From Streptomyces sp. JJ66 (GTDB lineage Bacteria > Actinomycetota > Actinomycetes > Streptomycetales > Streptomycetaceae), in the NCBI RefSeq assembly GCF_019303495.1, contig NZ_JAEVFI010000001.1, forward strand, positions 372,001 to 436,000: 64,000 nt of DNA. Reading direction: 5' to 3'. Of the stretch, positions 11,914 through 23,169 are shown one piece after another (position 1 is the first letter of the stretch; each line of letters opens with the position of its first letter). The notes under the pieces were generated by a model. The model saw only the letters and a program-made list of their open reading frames with translations. It had not been told where the DNA came from and did not search any database. Both the position numbers and the translations under genes were made by a program.

Positions 11914-11967
11914 GTTCGCCCGCCGAACGTAGCCACCGTCCCAGACGAGCGTTCCGACCCTAGGGTC

Positions 11968-12008
11968 GGCGAAGGGTGGCCACCCGATCCGGGTGGCCAC
12001 CCTTCGCC
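11968..12008. terminator. Strong bidirectional terminator hairpin
   Basis: An 18-bp perfect stem (11968-11985 with 11991-12008) closes a 5-base loop (GATCC). It lies between two convergent genes, 54 bases past the small zinc-finger gene and 18 bases past the protease stop. Confidence 0.9.
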
Positions 12009-12026
12009 GTCACCAAGTGATTCTGG

Positions 12027-12866
12027 TCACATTCGCTTCTCGATCATCGCCCGATGCTTGCCGACCCGCGTATAGACACCGGGCAGCCCCTTCTCGCCGC
12101 AGCCGATCCCCCACGAGACCAGACCAATCAGCCGTCCCCCGGCGACCAGGGGGCCGCCGCTGTCCCCCTGGCACGCGTCCTGACCGCCCTCCGGCAGCCC
12201 GGCACACACCATGGTGTCGGCCTGATAGGTGCCCGCCACACCGCCGGGATAGGCCGACGCGCAGCGGCGGTCATCCAGCACCTGAACCCGGGCCGCGCGC
12301 AGACTGGTGGCATAGCTGCCGTTTCCCTGCGTGTCGCCCCAGCCGTAGACACGTGCCGGAGTGCCGGCCTCGTAAGCGGCGTCACCGGCCCTGGCCAGGG
12401 GCAGCGCCGCAGCCCGAGGGAGCGGACGGGCCAGGGTGAGGACGGCGAGATCGCCGGCGTTCGTCCGGCTGTTGTACCCCGGGTTGACCCACACCTCGGC
12501 CACGTCCACCTCGCGCCCCGTGCGCGTCCGCAAGTCATCGCGTCCACTGATCACCCGCAGGTCGTCCACGTGGGAGTGGTGCCTGCCCAGCACCTCCACG
12601 CCGAGGCAGTGGGCCGCGGTGACCACGGCCCGCGGGCTGACGAGGACACCACCGCAGAACTGGCCGGAACGGCCGGAGCCGAACAGGTCCCGGCTGGCCA
12701 GGGCAACCGCCCAGGGATGGTTTCCGGTGCTGGCGGGGCTCCCGCCGATGACCCGCTGCGTCACCGGCGGCGCAGCGGACGCGGAGCCGGGCAGCGTAGC
12801 GGCGGCGAGGGTGGCGGGCAGGGCCAGGCTGAGGGCGCCGAGCACCAGGCGCGAAAGAGTTCTCAT
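12027..12866 (-). CDS. Secreted trypsin-like serine protease (S1 family)
   Basis: 279 residues. A signal peptide (MRTLSRLVLG, then a hydrophobic core) ends near ASA at about residue 31. A short propeptide is followed by VIGG at 39-42, the usual mature N-terminus. The catalytic triad is visible: His86 in TAAHC, Asp139 in NAGDLAVL and Ser236 in GDSGGP. Asp230, six residues before the serine, occupies the S1-pocket position and predicts cleavage after Arg/Lys. Six cysteines give the usual disulfides. The ATG has an AGGAAG site. It is expected to act outside the cell in protein degradation or development. Confidence 0.93.
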   Translation of the reverse strand: MRTLSRLVLGALSLALPATLAAATLPGSASAAPPVTQRVIGGSPASTGNHPWAVALASRDLFGSGRSGQFCGGVLVSPRAVVTAAHCLGVEVLGRHHSHVDDLRVISGRDDLRTRTGREVDVAEVWVNPGYNSRTNAGDLAVLTLARPLPRAAALPLARAGDAAYEAGTPARVYGWGDTQGNGSYATSLRAARVQVLDDRRCASAYPGGVAGTYQADTMVCAGLPEGGQDACQGDSGGPLVAGGRLIGLVSWGIGCGEKGLPGVYTRVGKHRAMIEKRM

Positions 12867-13024
12867 ATGGCTTCCTGACTCTACGCACTCAAACGCTCAC
12901 AGAGCCTTCACCACGCGCGCATGTCACCCCTTCACCGCGCCCTCCCGCGTCCTCTCCGGCGGGGGCGGCCCGGCGGCTGAGCCCGGACACGCGCAGCCCA
13001 GCCCAGGTCCCAGCACCCAGAGCG

Positions 13025-13065
13025 CACCGTGGGCCGCCCCCTGCGTCAAGGTGCGGCCCACGGTG
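13025..13065 (-). terminator. hrdB terminator
   Basis: A 13-bp perfect stem (CACCGTGGGCCGC with its complement) and a 15-base loop begin 14 bases past the hrdB stop, in the direction of transcription. Confidence 0.85.
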
Positions 13066-13078
13066 GAACGGTCCGGCG

Positions 13079-14671
13079 TTAGTCCAGGTAGTCCCGCAGT
13101 ACCTGGCTGCGGGAGGGGTGGCGCAGCTTGGACATCGTCTTCGACTCGATCTGGCGGATGCGTTCGCGCGTGACGCCGTAGACCTTGCCGATCTCGTCCA
13201 GCGTCTTGGGCTGTCCGTCGGTCAGACCGAAGCGCATGGAGACCACGCCCGCCTCACGCTCGCTGAGAGTGTCGAGCACGGAGTGCAGCTGCTCCTGGAG
13301 CAGCGTGAAGCTGACGGCGTCGGCCGGGACGACGGCCTCGGAGTCCTCGATGAGATCACCGAACTCGCTGTCGCCGTCCTCACCCAGCGGGGTGTGGAGG
13401 GAGATCGGCTCGCGGCCGTACTTCTGGACCTCGACGACTTTCTCCGGCGTCATGTCCAGCTCCTTGGCCAGTTCCTCCGGGGTGGGCTCACGGCCCAGGT
13501 CCTGGAGCATCTGGCGCTGGACGCGGGCCAGTTTGTTGATGACCTCCACCATGTGCACCGGGATGCGGATGGTGCGCGCCTGGTCAGCCATAGCGCGAGT
13601 GATCGCCTGCCGAATCCACCAGGTGGCGTAGGTGGAGAACTTGTAGCCCTTGGTGTAGTCGAACTTCTCGACCGCGCGGATCAGGCCCAGGTTGCCTTCC
13701 TGGATCAGGTCCAGGAAGAGCATGCCACGGCCGGTGTAGCGCTTGGCCAGCGAGACCACCAGGCGGAGGTTGGCCTCCAGCAGGTGATTCTTGGCCCGGC
13801 GCCCGTCCTCGGCGATGATCTCCAGCTCGCGCTTGAGCTTGGGGGCCAGCTTGTCGGCGTTCGCCAGCTTGTCCTCGGCGAACAGCCCGGCCTCGATGCG
13901 CTTGGCGAGCTCAACCTCCTGCTCGGCGTTGAGCAGCGGGACCTTGCCGATCTGCTTGAGGTAGTCCTTGACCGGGTCGGCCGTCGCGCCAGCCGCGGCC
14001 ACCTGCTGGGCGGGCGCGTCGTCCTCGTCGTCGTCGGAGAGCACGAAGCCCTCACCGCCCTCGCCCTCGGGCTTGGGCTCGGTCTCCTCGGAGCCGCTCT
14101 TGCCGGGCTTGGGCGCTGACTCCTCCTGGGTCTCCTCGCCGCCCTCCAGCAGCTCGTCCACCACGGACTTCTTGGCGGTCGTCTTCTTCGCGGCTGTCTT
14201 CTTGGCGGCGGCCTTCTTCGCCGTCGTCTTCTTCGCCGCCGTCTTCTTCGCGGCGGCCTTCTTCACCGGCTTGGGCTCACCCGGAGCGGCGACCGCGTCC
14301 GGCTCCGGCGCGGCCTGAGGCTCGACGGTGGGCTCCTCGGCCGCCGGGGCGGGGGCCGCCTGCTTCGCGGCGGTCTTGGCGGCGGGTTTCGCGGTACGCC
14401 GGGCCGGTGTCTTTGCCGCGACGCTCTTGCGGGTGCGCTTGGGCGCCTCGGCGGCACTCACCATCAGCGTCACACCCTCCTCGTCGAGGATCTGGTTGAG
14501 GCTGCGCAAGACGTTCTTCCACTGGGTCGGCGGAATCTGGTCAGCCTCGAAGGCCCGACGCACATCGTCGCCGGCGATCTGCCCCTCAGTCTTTCCCCGC
14601 TCGATGAGCGCCATCACAGACTCGGACTCGGCGATCTCCGCGGGGAGCGTACGGGATGTGCTGGCCGACAC
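13079..14671 (-). CDS. hrdB: Principal RNA polymerase sigma factor HrdB (sigma-70 group 1)
   Basis: 530 residues. Region 1.1-like residues occupy about 1-65. A long linker of Lys/Ala/Thr repeats ([13 protein letters not shown]) and acidic residues runs to about 230 and is typical of streptomycete HrdB. Region 1.2 follows ([16 protein letters not shown]). Region 2 includes [16 protein letters not shown] and [20 protein letters not shown]. Region 3 follows, and region 4 ends with [20 protein letters not shown]. It directs housekeeping transcription. The GTG at 14671 has AGAGG about 7 bases upstream. Upstream frames up to 14839 are open but not coding. The gene is flanked by two strong terminators, so it is probably monocistronic. 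Confidence 0.96.
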   Translation of the reverse strand: MSASTSRTLPAEIAESESVMALIERGKTEGQIAGDDVRRAFEADQIPPTQWKNVLRSLNQILDEEGVTLMVSAAEAPKRTRKSVAAKTPARRTAKPAAKTAAKQAAPAPAAEEPTVEPQAAPEPDAVAAPGEPKPVKKAAAKKTAAKKTTAKKAAAKKTAAKKTTAKKSVVDELLEGGEETQEESAPKPGKSGSEETEPKPEGEGGEGFVLSDDDEDDAPAQQVAAAGATADPVKDYLKQIGKVPLLNAEQEVELAKRIEAGLFAEDKLANADKLAPKLKRELEIIAEDGRRAKNHLLEANLRLVVSLAKRYTGRGMLFLDLIQEGNLGLIRAVEKFDYTKGYKFSTYATWWIRQAITRAMADQARTIRIPVHMVEVINKLARVQRQMLQDLGREPTPEELAKELDMTPEKVVEVQKYGREPISLHTPLGEDGDSEFGDLIEDSEAVVPADAVSFTLLQEQLHSVLDTLSEREAGVVSMRFGLTDGQPKTLDEIGKVYGVTRERIRQIESKTMSKLRHPSRSQVLRDYLD

Positions 14672-14942
14672 GAACAACCTCTCGAAACGATGGAAACGAC
14701 TTCGACCCCGTCCGTAGCCGGACGGGACCGACGAGCTCCGGTGAAGATGAACCGGCTGCCCGGGGTAACGGTGCAGGGAGGAATACAACGGCGTTACGGG
14801 AGGCCGTATTCCCTCTGCGGCTGCCACCTCTAGAACCATCGCGCTCTGGGGGAAAAGCGTTACGGACTTCCCGCGTGTCCCGAGTCACAGGGCATATGGG
14901 GCGATAGGCCACCAAGGCCGTGCGGGCGGAGGACGTCGGCTG
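14672..14942 (-). promoter_or_regulatory. hrdB upstream region
   Basis: About 270 bases without a gene between hrdB and the terminator of the GntR gene. It must contain the hrdB promoter(s). In other streptomycetes one hrdB promoter is read by the ECF sigma factor ShbA (recalled). I could not place its -35/-10 with confidence. Confidence 0.45.
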
Positions 14943-14997
14943 GCCTCACGTGCTGGCGCCGGACCCTGCCCAGGAGCCTGGCGCCAGCACGTGAGGC
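14943..14997 (-). terminator. Terminator of the GntR-family gene
   Basis: An 18-bp perfect stem (14943-14960 with 14980-14997) encloses a 19-base loop. It begins 59 bases past the stop of the leftward gene at 15056 and insulates hrdB from read-through. Confidence 0.88.
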
Positions 14998-15055
14998 GGA
15001 GGACGACAACGGACCGCGGCGGTGTCGCCAGGGGCATGACGAGACCGCGAGGGGT

Positions 15056-15964
15056 TCAGTGCTCGCGCGGAGCCGGCACCACGTGACCGTCGGCGGAGGG
15101 CGCTCCGGCGGTGGGCTCAGCGTGCACGGCGAGCAGCTGGCGCATCGCCGCTTCGGCGGCAGCGGGCTCCCCGGCGTCAAGGGCGTCGACAATGCGTCGG
15201 TGCTGGCTGACAGCGGCCTCGGTCGGGCGCTCACACCCGGTCGCCGCACCGCCGGAGACATGCAGTGCCGCGCAGACGATGCCCGACAGGTGTTCCAGCA
15301 TGCGGTTACTCGCGGCCTGCAGGAGCAGGGAGTGGAACTCGGCGTCGGCCCGGGAAAAGGTCAGGCCGTCACCCTGCGGGAGCGCCCGGCCCATGATCTC
15401 GACCATGTCGGCGAGCCGCTGCTGGAGCTCGTCCCGGCCGTGTCCGACGGCCAGCCGGGCGGCCAGCGGCTCGATGGCGGCCCGCAGCTCGCGCAGTTCG
15501 CGGCGCTGGTCGTCGCGCTGGGGGCCGAAGGCCCGCCACTCGATGATGTCGGGGTCGAGCAGGTTCCAGTCGGTCACCGGCCGCACTCGGGTGCCGACGT
15601 TCGGCCGCGCGCTGACGAGGCCCTTGGCCTCCAGCACGCGCAGCGACTCGCGGACCACCGTGCGGGAGACCTCGAACCGCTGGCCGATCTCCTCGGGCAC
15701 TAGGGGCCGGTCGGCGCCCAGGTCGCCGGAGACGATCATCTGGCCCAGCTGCTGCACCAGTTGGCCGTGCAGGCCACGGCCACGGTTGCCGGGCGTGCGG
15801 CGGCCAGCCCGGCCCATGTCGGAGTCTCCGCCGCCCCAGGCCGGGACGCTGGTGGTGGCCCGCGGAACGCCGGTGGACTCCGCGTAGGAGTAACGGTCCA
15901 GCTCACCGGGGCCGGAGTCGGCGGTGCGGGCGGCGGTCATCGTGGAGTGCGCAAGGGTAGTCAC
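15056..15964 (-). CDS. GntR-family transcriptional regulator (FadR/FCD type)
   Basis: 302 residues. The first ~60 are disordered. A winged helix-turn-helix spans about 65-135 (GLHGQLVQQLGQMIVSGDL, VSRTVVRESLRVLEAKGLV, then GTRVRP). An FCD ligand domain follows, with likely metal/ligand residues in ADAEFH and the second histidine helix (SQHRRIVDALDAGE). WNLLDPDIIEW at the linker is typical of the gluconate/galactonate-type branch. It probably represses a sugar-acid or other catabolic gene set; no such set is adjacent, so the target is unknown. The GTG at 15964 has AAAGGAT upstream. A strong terminator follows. Confidence 0.9.
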   Translation of the reverse strand: MTTLAHSTMTAARTADSGPGELDRYSYAESTGVPRATTSVPAWGGGDSDMGRAGRRTPGNRGRGLHGQLVQQLGQMIVSGDLGADRPLVPEEIGQRFEVSRTVVRESLRVLEAKGLVSARPNVGTRVRPVTDWNLLDPDIIEWRAFGPQRDDQRRELRELRAAIEPLAARLAVGHGRDELQQRLADMVEIMGRALPQGDGLTFSRADAEFHSLLLQAASNRMLEHLSGIVCAALHVSGGAATGCERPTEAAVSQHRRIVDALDAGEPAAAEAAMRQLLAVHAEPTAGAPSADGHVVPAPREH

Positions 15965-16030
15965 GCATCCTTTGTCGGCGGCCTTCCGGTCGGCCTTGAG
16001 GGCTTTGGTGAAAAGCACACGAAAGGGTGA

Positions 16031-17974
16031 TCACCGGACAGTGTGCGATTGACGCTGGTCAGCGGCCCCCGCCAGGCCCGTCCAGCGCGCCCGACTGCGC
16101 AGCCGCGTGCAGGCGCAGGCGCAGAACAGCACGGCCAGCGAGACAGCGAGTGCACCGCTGACGGGCTGGGAGACCATCCGCGCGGCGGTCGGAGCCCACT
16201 CCTCCGCGCCGCCGGGCCAGCGCACCAGGAAGTACGGTTCGAGCCGCTGTGCGAGGGCGCCCACCGCACCCTCGCCGGAGCGCGCCAGCACCGCCCGCAC
16301 GGCCGGTGCCACACCCAGCGGCACAGCGAGGACCGCCGCCGTACCCAGGAGCGTGGAGCGGAACACGGCTGCGGCCAGCACGCCCGCCCAGGCACAGCCC
16401 ACGGCGAGCGCGCCCGTCGCGGCAAGCCCCAGCCCCCAGTGGGGCGGCAGGCCCAGGAAGCCGGAGCCGTAGAAGACGGTCAGGACCGCACCGTTGAGCG
16501 CGGCCGTCGTCACCGTCAGCAGCACGGTGGCGCACGTGGTGACGGTGAGCTTGGCGAGCAGCAGCCCGAGACGGCGCGGCACCGGCACCTGGGCCGGGGC
16601 GAGGGCGGGGTAGCGAAACTCCTGGCCGAACGCGAGGGCGCCGAGGAGCCCGGCGGCTGCCGCCAGCGGCGGCAGGGGCAACTGCTCGGGCCAGCCGGTG
16701 AGCGCGCGGACTCTCGCGGGTTCGCCGCCTCCGTAGCCGAGCACGAGCGCCGCCACTAGACCACCGGCAAGCGCGACGGCGGCGATGAGCCAGCCGCTGC
16801 GCACACCCACCATCCGGTGCCATTCGTACCGCAGCGGGCGGCACGGGCCCGCTGGAGGCACCGCGGGCAGCCGTGGCCAGTTCCCCGCCGGACGCACCGG
16901 GGTGGCCCCCGTTTCTGTGGCGGTCACCTGGCCCGTTTGCGAAACGGCGTCCTTTGGCGTACGGGGAGCCGGGGGAGTGTGGCCGTCGGCGCGGTCGAGC
17001 GGCACCGGGGGGTCTGCGCAGTCCCCTACCTCGTCGGCGAGCCGGTGCACGAGGATGCCGTGCCGGTAAGCCGTCTCCCCCACCATCGCGCAGGTGCTGT
17101 TGTAGACGCAGACCCGGCCGCCGTTCTCCTGCACCACCTCCACGGCGGTGGCTTCGCCGTCCGGTCCGCCTGCGCTGTTCGACCGCCGGGAGTCCACGGC
17201 GGACGTCTGCCGCGCCACCGCGAAGAGCTCCGCGCGCGCCGCACTGCGAGCCTCCTGGGTAAGTACCGCGGCGAGCCGCCTGGCGTGCGGCGTGGTGACC
17301 GCGACCCGCGGCCGCAGCCGGGTGCGCGCGAAGGCCGTCACCTCCTGGTCGGCCCGGAGCCTGCCGTCTTCGAGCGTGACCACCCGGTCGGCCAGGCGTG
17401 CCGCCTCCTTCGGGTCCCGCGTAGTGGCCAGGACCAGCCCGCCCTGCTGGGCGTACCCCCGCAGCAGGTTGTACAGCCAGGCGGCTTCCCTGGGCGTCAG
17501 CCCGTGCCCAGGGTCGTCCAGGACGAGTGTGTGCGGGTCGCCCAGGAGTGCCGCCGCCAGACCCAGCCGTCGGTCCATGCCGAGCGAGAAGGCGCCGAGG
17601 CGCTGTTCGGCGAGGCCGCTCAGCCCCACCACGTCCAGCAGCTCGTCCGCACGTGACGTCGGCACTCCCGCAGCGGCCGCCAGCATGCGCAGGTGCCCCC
17701 GCGCCGTGCGGCCCGGGTGGCCGGGCACATCTCCGAGGAGCACGCCCACCTCACGGACCGGAAGCGGCATCTGGCGCAGCGGCCGTCCGCGGAACAGCGC
17801 CACACCCCGGCCGCTCTGTAGCTGGAGCATCAACCGCAGGGCCGTACTCTTGCCCGCCCCGGCGGGCCCGAGGAGCGTGGTGATGCGTCCGGGCCGTGCC
17901 TCGAAGGTGAGGTCGTCGACGGCGGGCAACCGGCCGCGGCGGGGGTCGCTGGTGAGCCCAATCGCCTGAATCAT
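16031..17974 (-). CDS. ABC-type ATPase fused to a membrane permease domain
   Basis: 647 residues. An ATP-binding domain (1-230) is followed by a variable linker (230-390) and about six membrane spans (395-640). Walker A GPAGAGKST (36-44) is intact. The signature is degenerate (FSLGMDRRL instead of LSGGQ). Walker B ends VLDDPGHG, with Asp154 where the catalytic glutamate normally sits. The H-switch histidine is replaced by Arg186 in ATTRDPKEAA. ATP binding is therefore likely but hydrolysis is doubtful (inference). The substrate is unknown. The ATG at 17974 has GGGAGAAG just upstream. Fusions of this kind recur in streptomycetes near hrdB (recalled). Confidence 0.8.
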   Translation of the reverse strand: MIQAIGLTSDPRRGRLPAVDDLTFEARPGRITTLLGPAGAGKSTALRLMLQLQSGRGVALFRGRPLRQMPLPVREVGVLLGDVPGHPGRTARGHLRMLAAAAGVPTSRADELLDVVGLSGLAEQRLGAFSLGMDRRLGLAAALLGDPHTLVLDDPGHGLTPREAAWLYNLLRGYAQQGGLVLATTRDPKEAARLADRVVTLEDGRLRADQEVTAFARTRLRPRVAVTTPHARRLAAVLTQEARSAARAELFAVARQTSAVDSRRSNSAGGPDGEATAVEVVQENGGRVCVYNSTCAMVGETAYRHGILVHRLADEVGDCADPPVPLDRADGHTPPAPRTPKDAVSQTGQVTATETGATPVRPAGNWPRLPAVPPAGPCRPLRYEWHRMVGVRSGWLIAAVALAGGLVAALVLGYGGGEPARVRALTGWPEQLPLPPLAAAAGLLGALAFGQEFRYPALAPAQVPVPRRLGLLLAKLTVTTCATVLLTVTTAALNGAVLTVFYGSGFLGLPPHWGLGLAATGALAVGCAWAGVLAAAVFRSTLLGTAAVLAVPLGVAPAVRAVLARSGEGAVGALAQRLEPYFLVRWPGGAEEWAPTAARMVSQPVSGALAVSLAVLFCACACTRLRSRARWTGLAGAADQRQSHTVR

Positions 17975-18098
17975 CGCTTCTCCCGCTGAGCGCATGAGGG
18001 ACGCCAAGCATGGTAACGCGACATTTCGGACTTTACGGGCGGCGCGCGGCCCAGGCGTAATGTGTCGCTTTTCCGAGGACCGATGTATCGCTCCTCGT

Positions 18099-18845
18099 TC
18101 ACACCTCGGGTCGCAGCATGGGCGGGTTCAGGAGTGTCGCCCCGCCAGCACGGAACAGCTGGGCCGGTCGCCCTCCTTGACGCGTCGTCGTCCCGCCGGT
18201 CGGCACCAGGAAGCCCGGGGTCCCGGTGACCTTCCGGTGAAAGTTACGCGGGTCCAGCGCCACGCCCCACACCGCCTCGTACACCCGGCGCAGCTCGCCG
18301 ACGGTGAACTCAGCGGGGCAGAAGGCGGTGGCGAGCGAGGAGTACTCAATCTTCGAGCGCGCCCGCTCCACGCCGTCACCGAGGATGCGGGCGTGGTCAA
18401 AGGCCAGCGGCGAGGAGGAGGCGTCTTCCCGCTCGGCCCCCGCAGAGACCAACAGCCGTTCCACCGGTGCCCACCGGGCCGTCTTCGCGTCACCACCGGA
18501 GACGGGAGCCGGAAGGTCAGGAGCCAGGACCAGATGAGCCACGCTGACCACCCGCATACGGGGGTCACGGTGCGGATCGCCGTAGGTGGCCAGCTGTTCC
18601 AGATGTGCGCTGTGCCCGTCCGGCTCCTGCACCTGGAGCCCCGTCTCCTCGGCCAATTCACGGGCGGCCGCCGTACTGAGGTCTTCATCCGGCAGGACGA
18701 AGCCTCCGGGGAGCGCCCACTGGCCCTGGAAGGGCGGCTCACCGCGACGCACGGACAGGGCACACAGAGCGTGCTGGCGCACGGTGAGCACGACCAGATC
18801 GACGGTGACGGCGAAGGGCGGGTAGGCCGACGGGTCGTAGGGCAT
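18099..18845 (-). CDS. Nudix hydrolase / NrtR-like regulator
   Basis: 248 residues. The N-terminal Nudix domain has a full Nudix box spread over GGFVLPDEDLSTAAARELAE and ETGL: G, then E after five residues, REL and EE at the expected spacing. The C-terminal ~100 residues (FCPAEFTVGELRRVYEAVWG, DPRNFHRKV, then TRQGGRPAQLFR) form the winged-helix module seen in NrtR-type proteins, which bind ADP-ribose and repress NAD-related genes. Because the Nudix box is intact, hydrolysis of a nucleoside-diphosphate derivative is also possible. The ATG at 18845 is the only sensible start; no close ribosome site is visible. Confidence 0.85.
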   Translation of the reverse strand: MPYDPSAYPPFAVTVDLVVLTVRQHALCALSVRRGEPPFQGQWALPGGFVLPDEDLSTAAARELAEETGLQVQEPDGHSAHLEQLATYGDPHRDPRMRVVSVAHLVLAPDLPAPVSGGDAKTARWAPVERLLVSAGAEREDASSSPLAFDHARILGDGVERARSKIEYSSLATAFCPAEFTVGELRRVYEAVWGVALDPRNFHRKVTGTPGFLVPTGGTTTRQGGRPAQLFRAGGATLLNPPMLRPEV

Positions 18846-18918
18846 GCCATGATCATAGTCGTCTCCCTGACGATAAACAGGGGCATCCTCCACCGCGCCC
18901 CGCGCTGGTGCGCTTGGC

Positions 18919-20097
18919 TCACTCCCACCCCCGGTGCGCTGCTCCGTTCGCCGCACGCTGCCCCCGCAGACACGACCGCAACGGCTCCGGGTCGAGACCG
19001 CTGTTGCACGCCGAGTGCAGCAGCCGGGCGAAGACGCAGCCCGGGTCGGTCTGCAGGGCCTGGCCGAGTGCTACCCGCGCCCCCGTAGCGTCTCCGCTGG
19101 ACCAGGCAACCCACCCAGCGAGCGTGAGGGGCGCGGCCGCGTATTCCACATACGCGCCCACGCAACGACGACTGACCGCCCGCCACAGGCGCAACGCCGG
19201 TTCGGCATCCGCTCCCTCCATCCACTCGGCGGCCCGGTCCCGGGTGACACGGTCCTGCAGTCCCACAATGAGCGTCGCGGCCTCCTCGTCGGCCAGGGCC
19301 GCGTCATCCCGGGCGTCGGCCTCGGCCGTGCCCGGCCCCGCACCTGGCGGCGCCGTGCGAAACCGCGCGAGCAGGCGCTCGGTGACGCCCAGTACCTCCG
19401 AGCGCACTCCGTCCCTGGTGTACTCGCCGAGCATGCGGGGCAACAACGCGGAACCGGCGGCGTCCAGCGCCTGCTCCTGTGGGCCGGCCCGGGGCGGGCC
19501 GAGCGGGGTGAGCCGTGCCGTCAGGTCCTTGAGCGAGCCCTGTACCCGGATACCGGCGTAGGCGGCGGCCGCCGCCATGGGCGACGCGCCCGGCGGCGCC
19601 AGGGCCGAGCCCGTGGGCGGACAGCAGGCTGGCTGGGAGCAGCAGTAGGAGAAGTATCGCCCGCCGGAGATACACAGGGCTTCATGCACGGGCATGCCCA
19701 GCTTTTCGCAGGCGGTGCGCAGCTCCCGGGCGAGCGGCCGCAGCCGTTCGCTGGCGTCCTGCGGTGGCTCCCCCTCGTCCGGCTCCCGGCAGAGGTAGAG
19801 CACCGCCCCGTCCGGGTGATCCCCGCGTGCGGTGCTGTTGGCCCGCAGGCACTCGGCAACCTGCTGTGCCGTGTCGGACCACTCCTGGCGCACGGAGGGG
19901 ATACCCACGCGGATGCGCCCGCCGAAGCGGCCGGACTCACCGTGTACCGCGACGAGCACGATGGAGTCGTCCGGGTGGTAGCCGAGCAGGTACGGAAGAG
20001 CGTCGGCGAGTTCACCAGGGCCGCGGAGCGTGACGTGCGGCTCGGTGGAGGGGTGGAGGGGGCTCAGGTGGCCGAGGGGCCGGTCGTTGTGCGTCAT
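18919..20097 (-). CDS. DUF4192 domain protein
   Basis: 392 residues. The DUF4192 domain begins after about 20 residues (LRGPGELADALPYLLGYHPDDSIVLVAVHG). The central part has a cysteine-rich patch (YFSYCCSQPACCPPTGSAL), and the C-terminal part is helical and TPR-like (LALGQALQTDPGCVFARLLHSA segment). The family is common in actinobacteria and has no established function. The cysteines could bind metal (inference). The ATG is preceded by CGGAG. It lies divergent from the RecQ-like helicase gene, 124 bases away. Confidence 0.8.
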   Translation of the reverse strand: MTHNDRPLGHLSPLHPSTEPHVTLRGPGELADALPYLLGYHPDDSIVLVAVHGESGRFGGRIRVGIPSVRQEWSDTAQQVAECLRANSTARGDHPDGAVLYLCREPDEGEPPQDASERLRPLARELRTACEKLGMPVHEALCISGGRYFSYCCSQPACCPPTGSALAPPGASPMAAAAAYAGIRVQGSLKDLTARLTPLGPPRAGPQEQALDAAGSALLPRMLGEYTRDGVRSEVLGVTERLLARFRTAPPGAGPGTAEADARDDAALADEEAATLIVGLQDRVTRDRAAEWMEGADAEPALRLWRAVSRRCVGAYVEYAAAPLTLAGWVAWSSGDATGARVALGQALQTDPGCVFARLLHSACNSGLDPEPLRSCLRGQRAANGAAHRGWE

Positions 20098-20221
20098 GGC
20101 TCCGACGATGGCAAACCGACGTGTTCACCCGTCCACAACGCATGACCTATGGTCGTACTGATCGGATGGTAGCCAGGTTGTCCACACCTGCGATTCGCCG
20201 CTGTCCGTCCCGTCGGGTTGC

Positions 20222-22402
<2,181 letters not shown>

Positions 22403-22622
22403 GACCCGCCTCAGGGCACGGACCGGTCAGTCGGTGGCGTGGCTGGGTGGACTGGCCCATCGACCGAGGCCGCCCGGCGGAATGGACCGTTGCCGCAGCC
22501 GAGTTGGCCAGCGACAATGGCCTTATCCCAACTCGGACCGCACCGTCTGCTGGGCCGGTCGTGGCGTGCGCCCCTGCCCGACACCACCAGCGCCTCCCTG
22601 GGGCAGCGAAAGGGGAGAACTC

Positions 22623-23156
22623 ATGACCGTCGCCGTCTCCGTCCCTGCCACCGGCACTGCCTCACGGCTGGCCCGCACCATGGAGCCCGCCGAGTGGGCG
22701 GCGGCCGGGATACCGCTTCTGCGTAACCCACGGGAGGTAATCGTCGGCTTGTATGAACGACACCGCCCGGCTCCGCTGACCGCCGTGGTGGCGGTGCTCG
22801 GTCCTGAGGAACGGCTGGTAGCCAGCGCATCCTTCCGGCCCGGCCGCCTCACCTCGGACGGCTGGCAATACCGCAACGCGCTGCTGGCCCAGCTGCGTCG
22901 CGTCCTGCCCCACGACCTGCGGCTGCGCCGCCCGATACGCACCGCGGTGCTGCTGTACTGCCGCGAGGGAGAGGACAGCTGGAACGAGGAAGACGGCGCC
23001 TGGATGTGGGGGCTGCGGGACGCCTGCACTCTGCACGGGCTGCGCTGCGGCCCGTACATCACCCTCACCCCCCACGGCTGGCGCGTGTTCGGGGAAGAGC
23101 GCGGGGGACGGCGCCCAGCCGCGGTACCTCTCGCGGACCCCGGCCAGGCGGCCTAG
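22623..23156 (+). CDS. Conserved hypothetical protein
   Basis: 177 residues, apparently soluble. The sequence has a hydrophobic strand pattern (PLTAVVAVLGPEERLVASASF), a TAVLLYCREGEDSW segment and a conserved WMWGLRDACTLHGLRCGPYI segment. I do not recognise the family. The layout faintly recalls RadC/JAB-like folds, but no JAMM metal motif is present. It is downstream of the helicase on the same strand, 220 bases away. The ATG at 22623 has AAGGGGAG upstream, which fixes this start over longer frames. It is convergent with the next gene, 13 bases away. Confidence 0.75.
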   Translation: MTVAVSVPATGTASRLARTMEPAEWAAAGIPLLRNPREVIVGLYERHRPAPLTAVVAVLGPEERLVASASFRPGRLTSDGWQYRNALLAQLRRVLPHDLRLRRPIRTAVLLYCREGEDSWNEEDGAWMWGLRDACTLHGLRCGPYITLTPHGWRVFGEERGGRRPAAVPLADPGQAA

Positions 23157-23169
23157 CCGGGGTCTGCGG

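Noticed and set aside
14160..14275. Repetitive AAGAAG/GCC tract as a mobile or foreign repeat
   Set aside because: It encodes the Lys/Ala/Thr linker that is normal for HrdB in streptomycetes.
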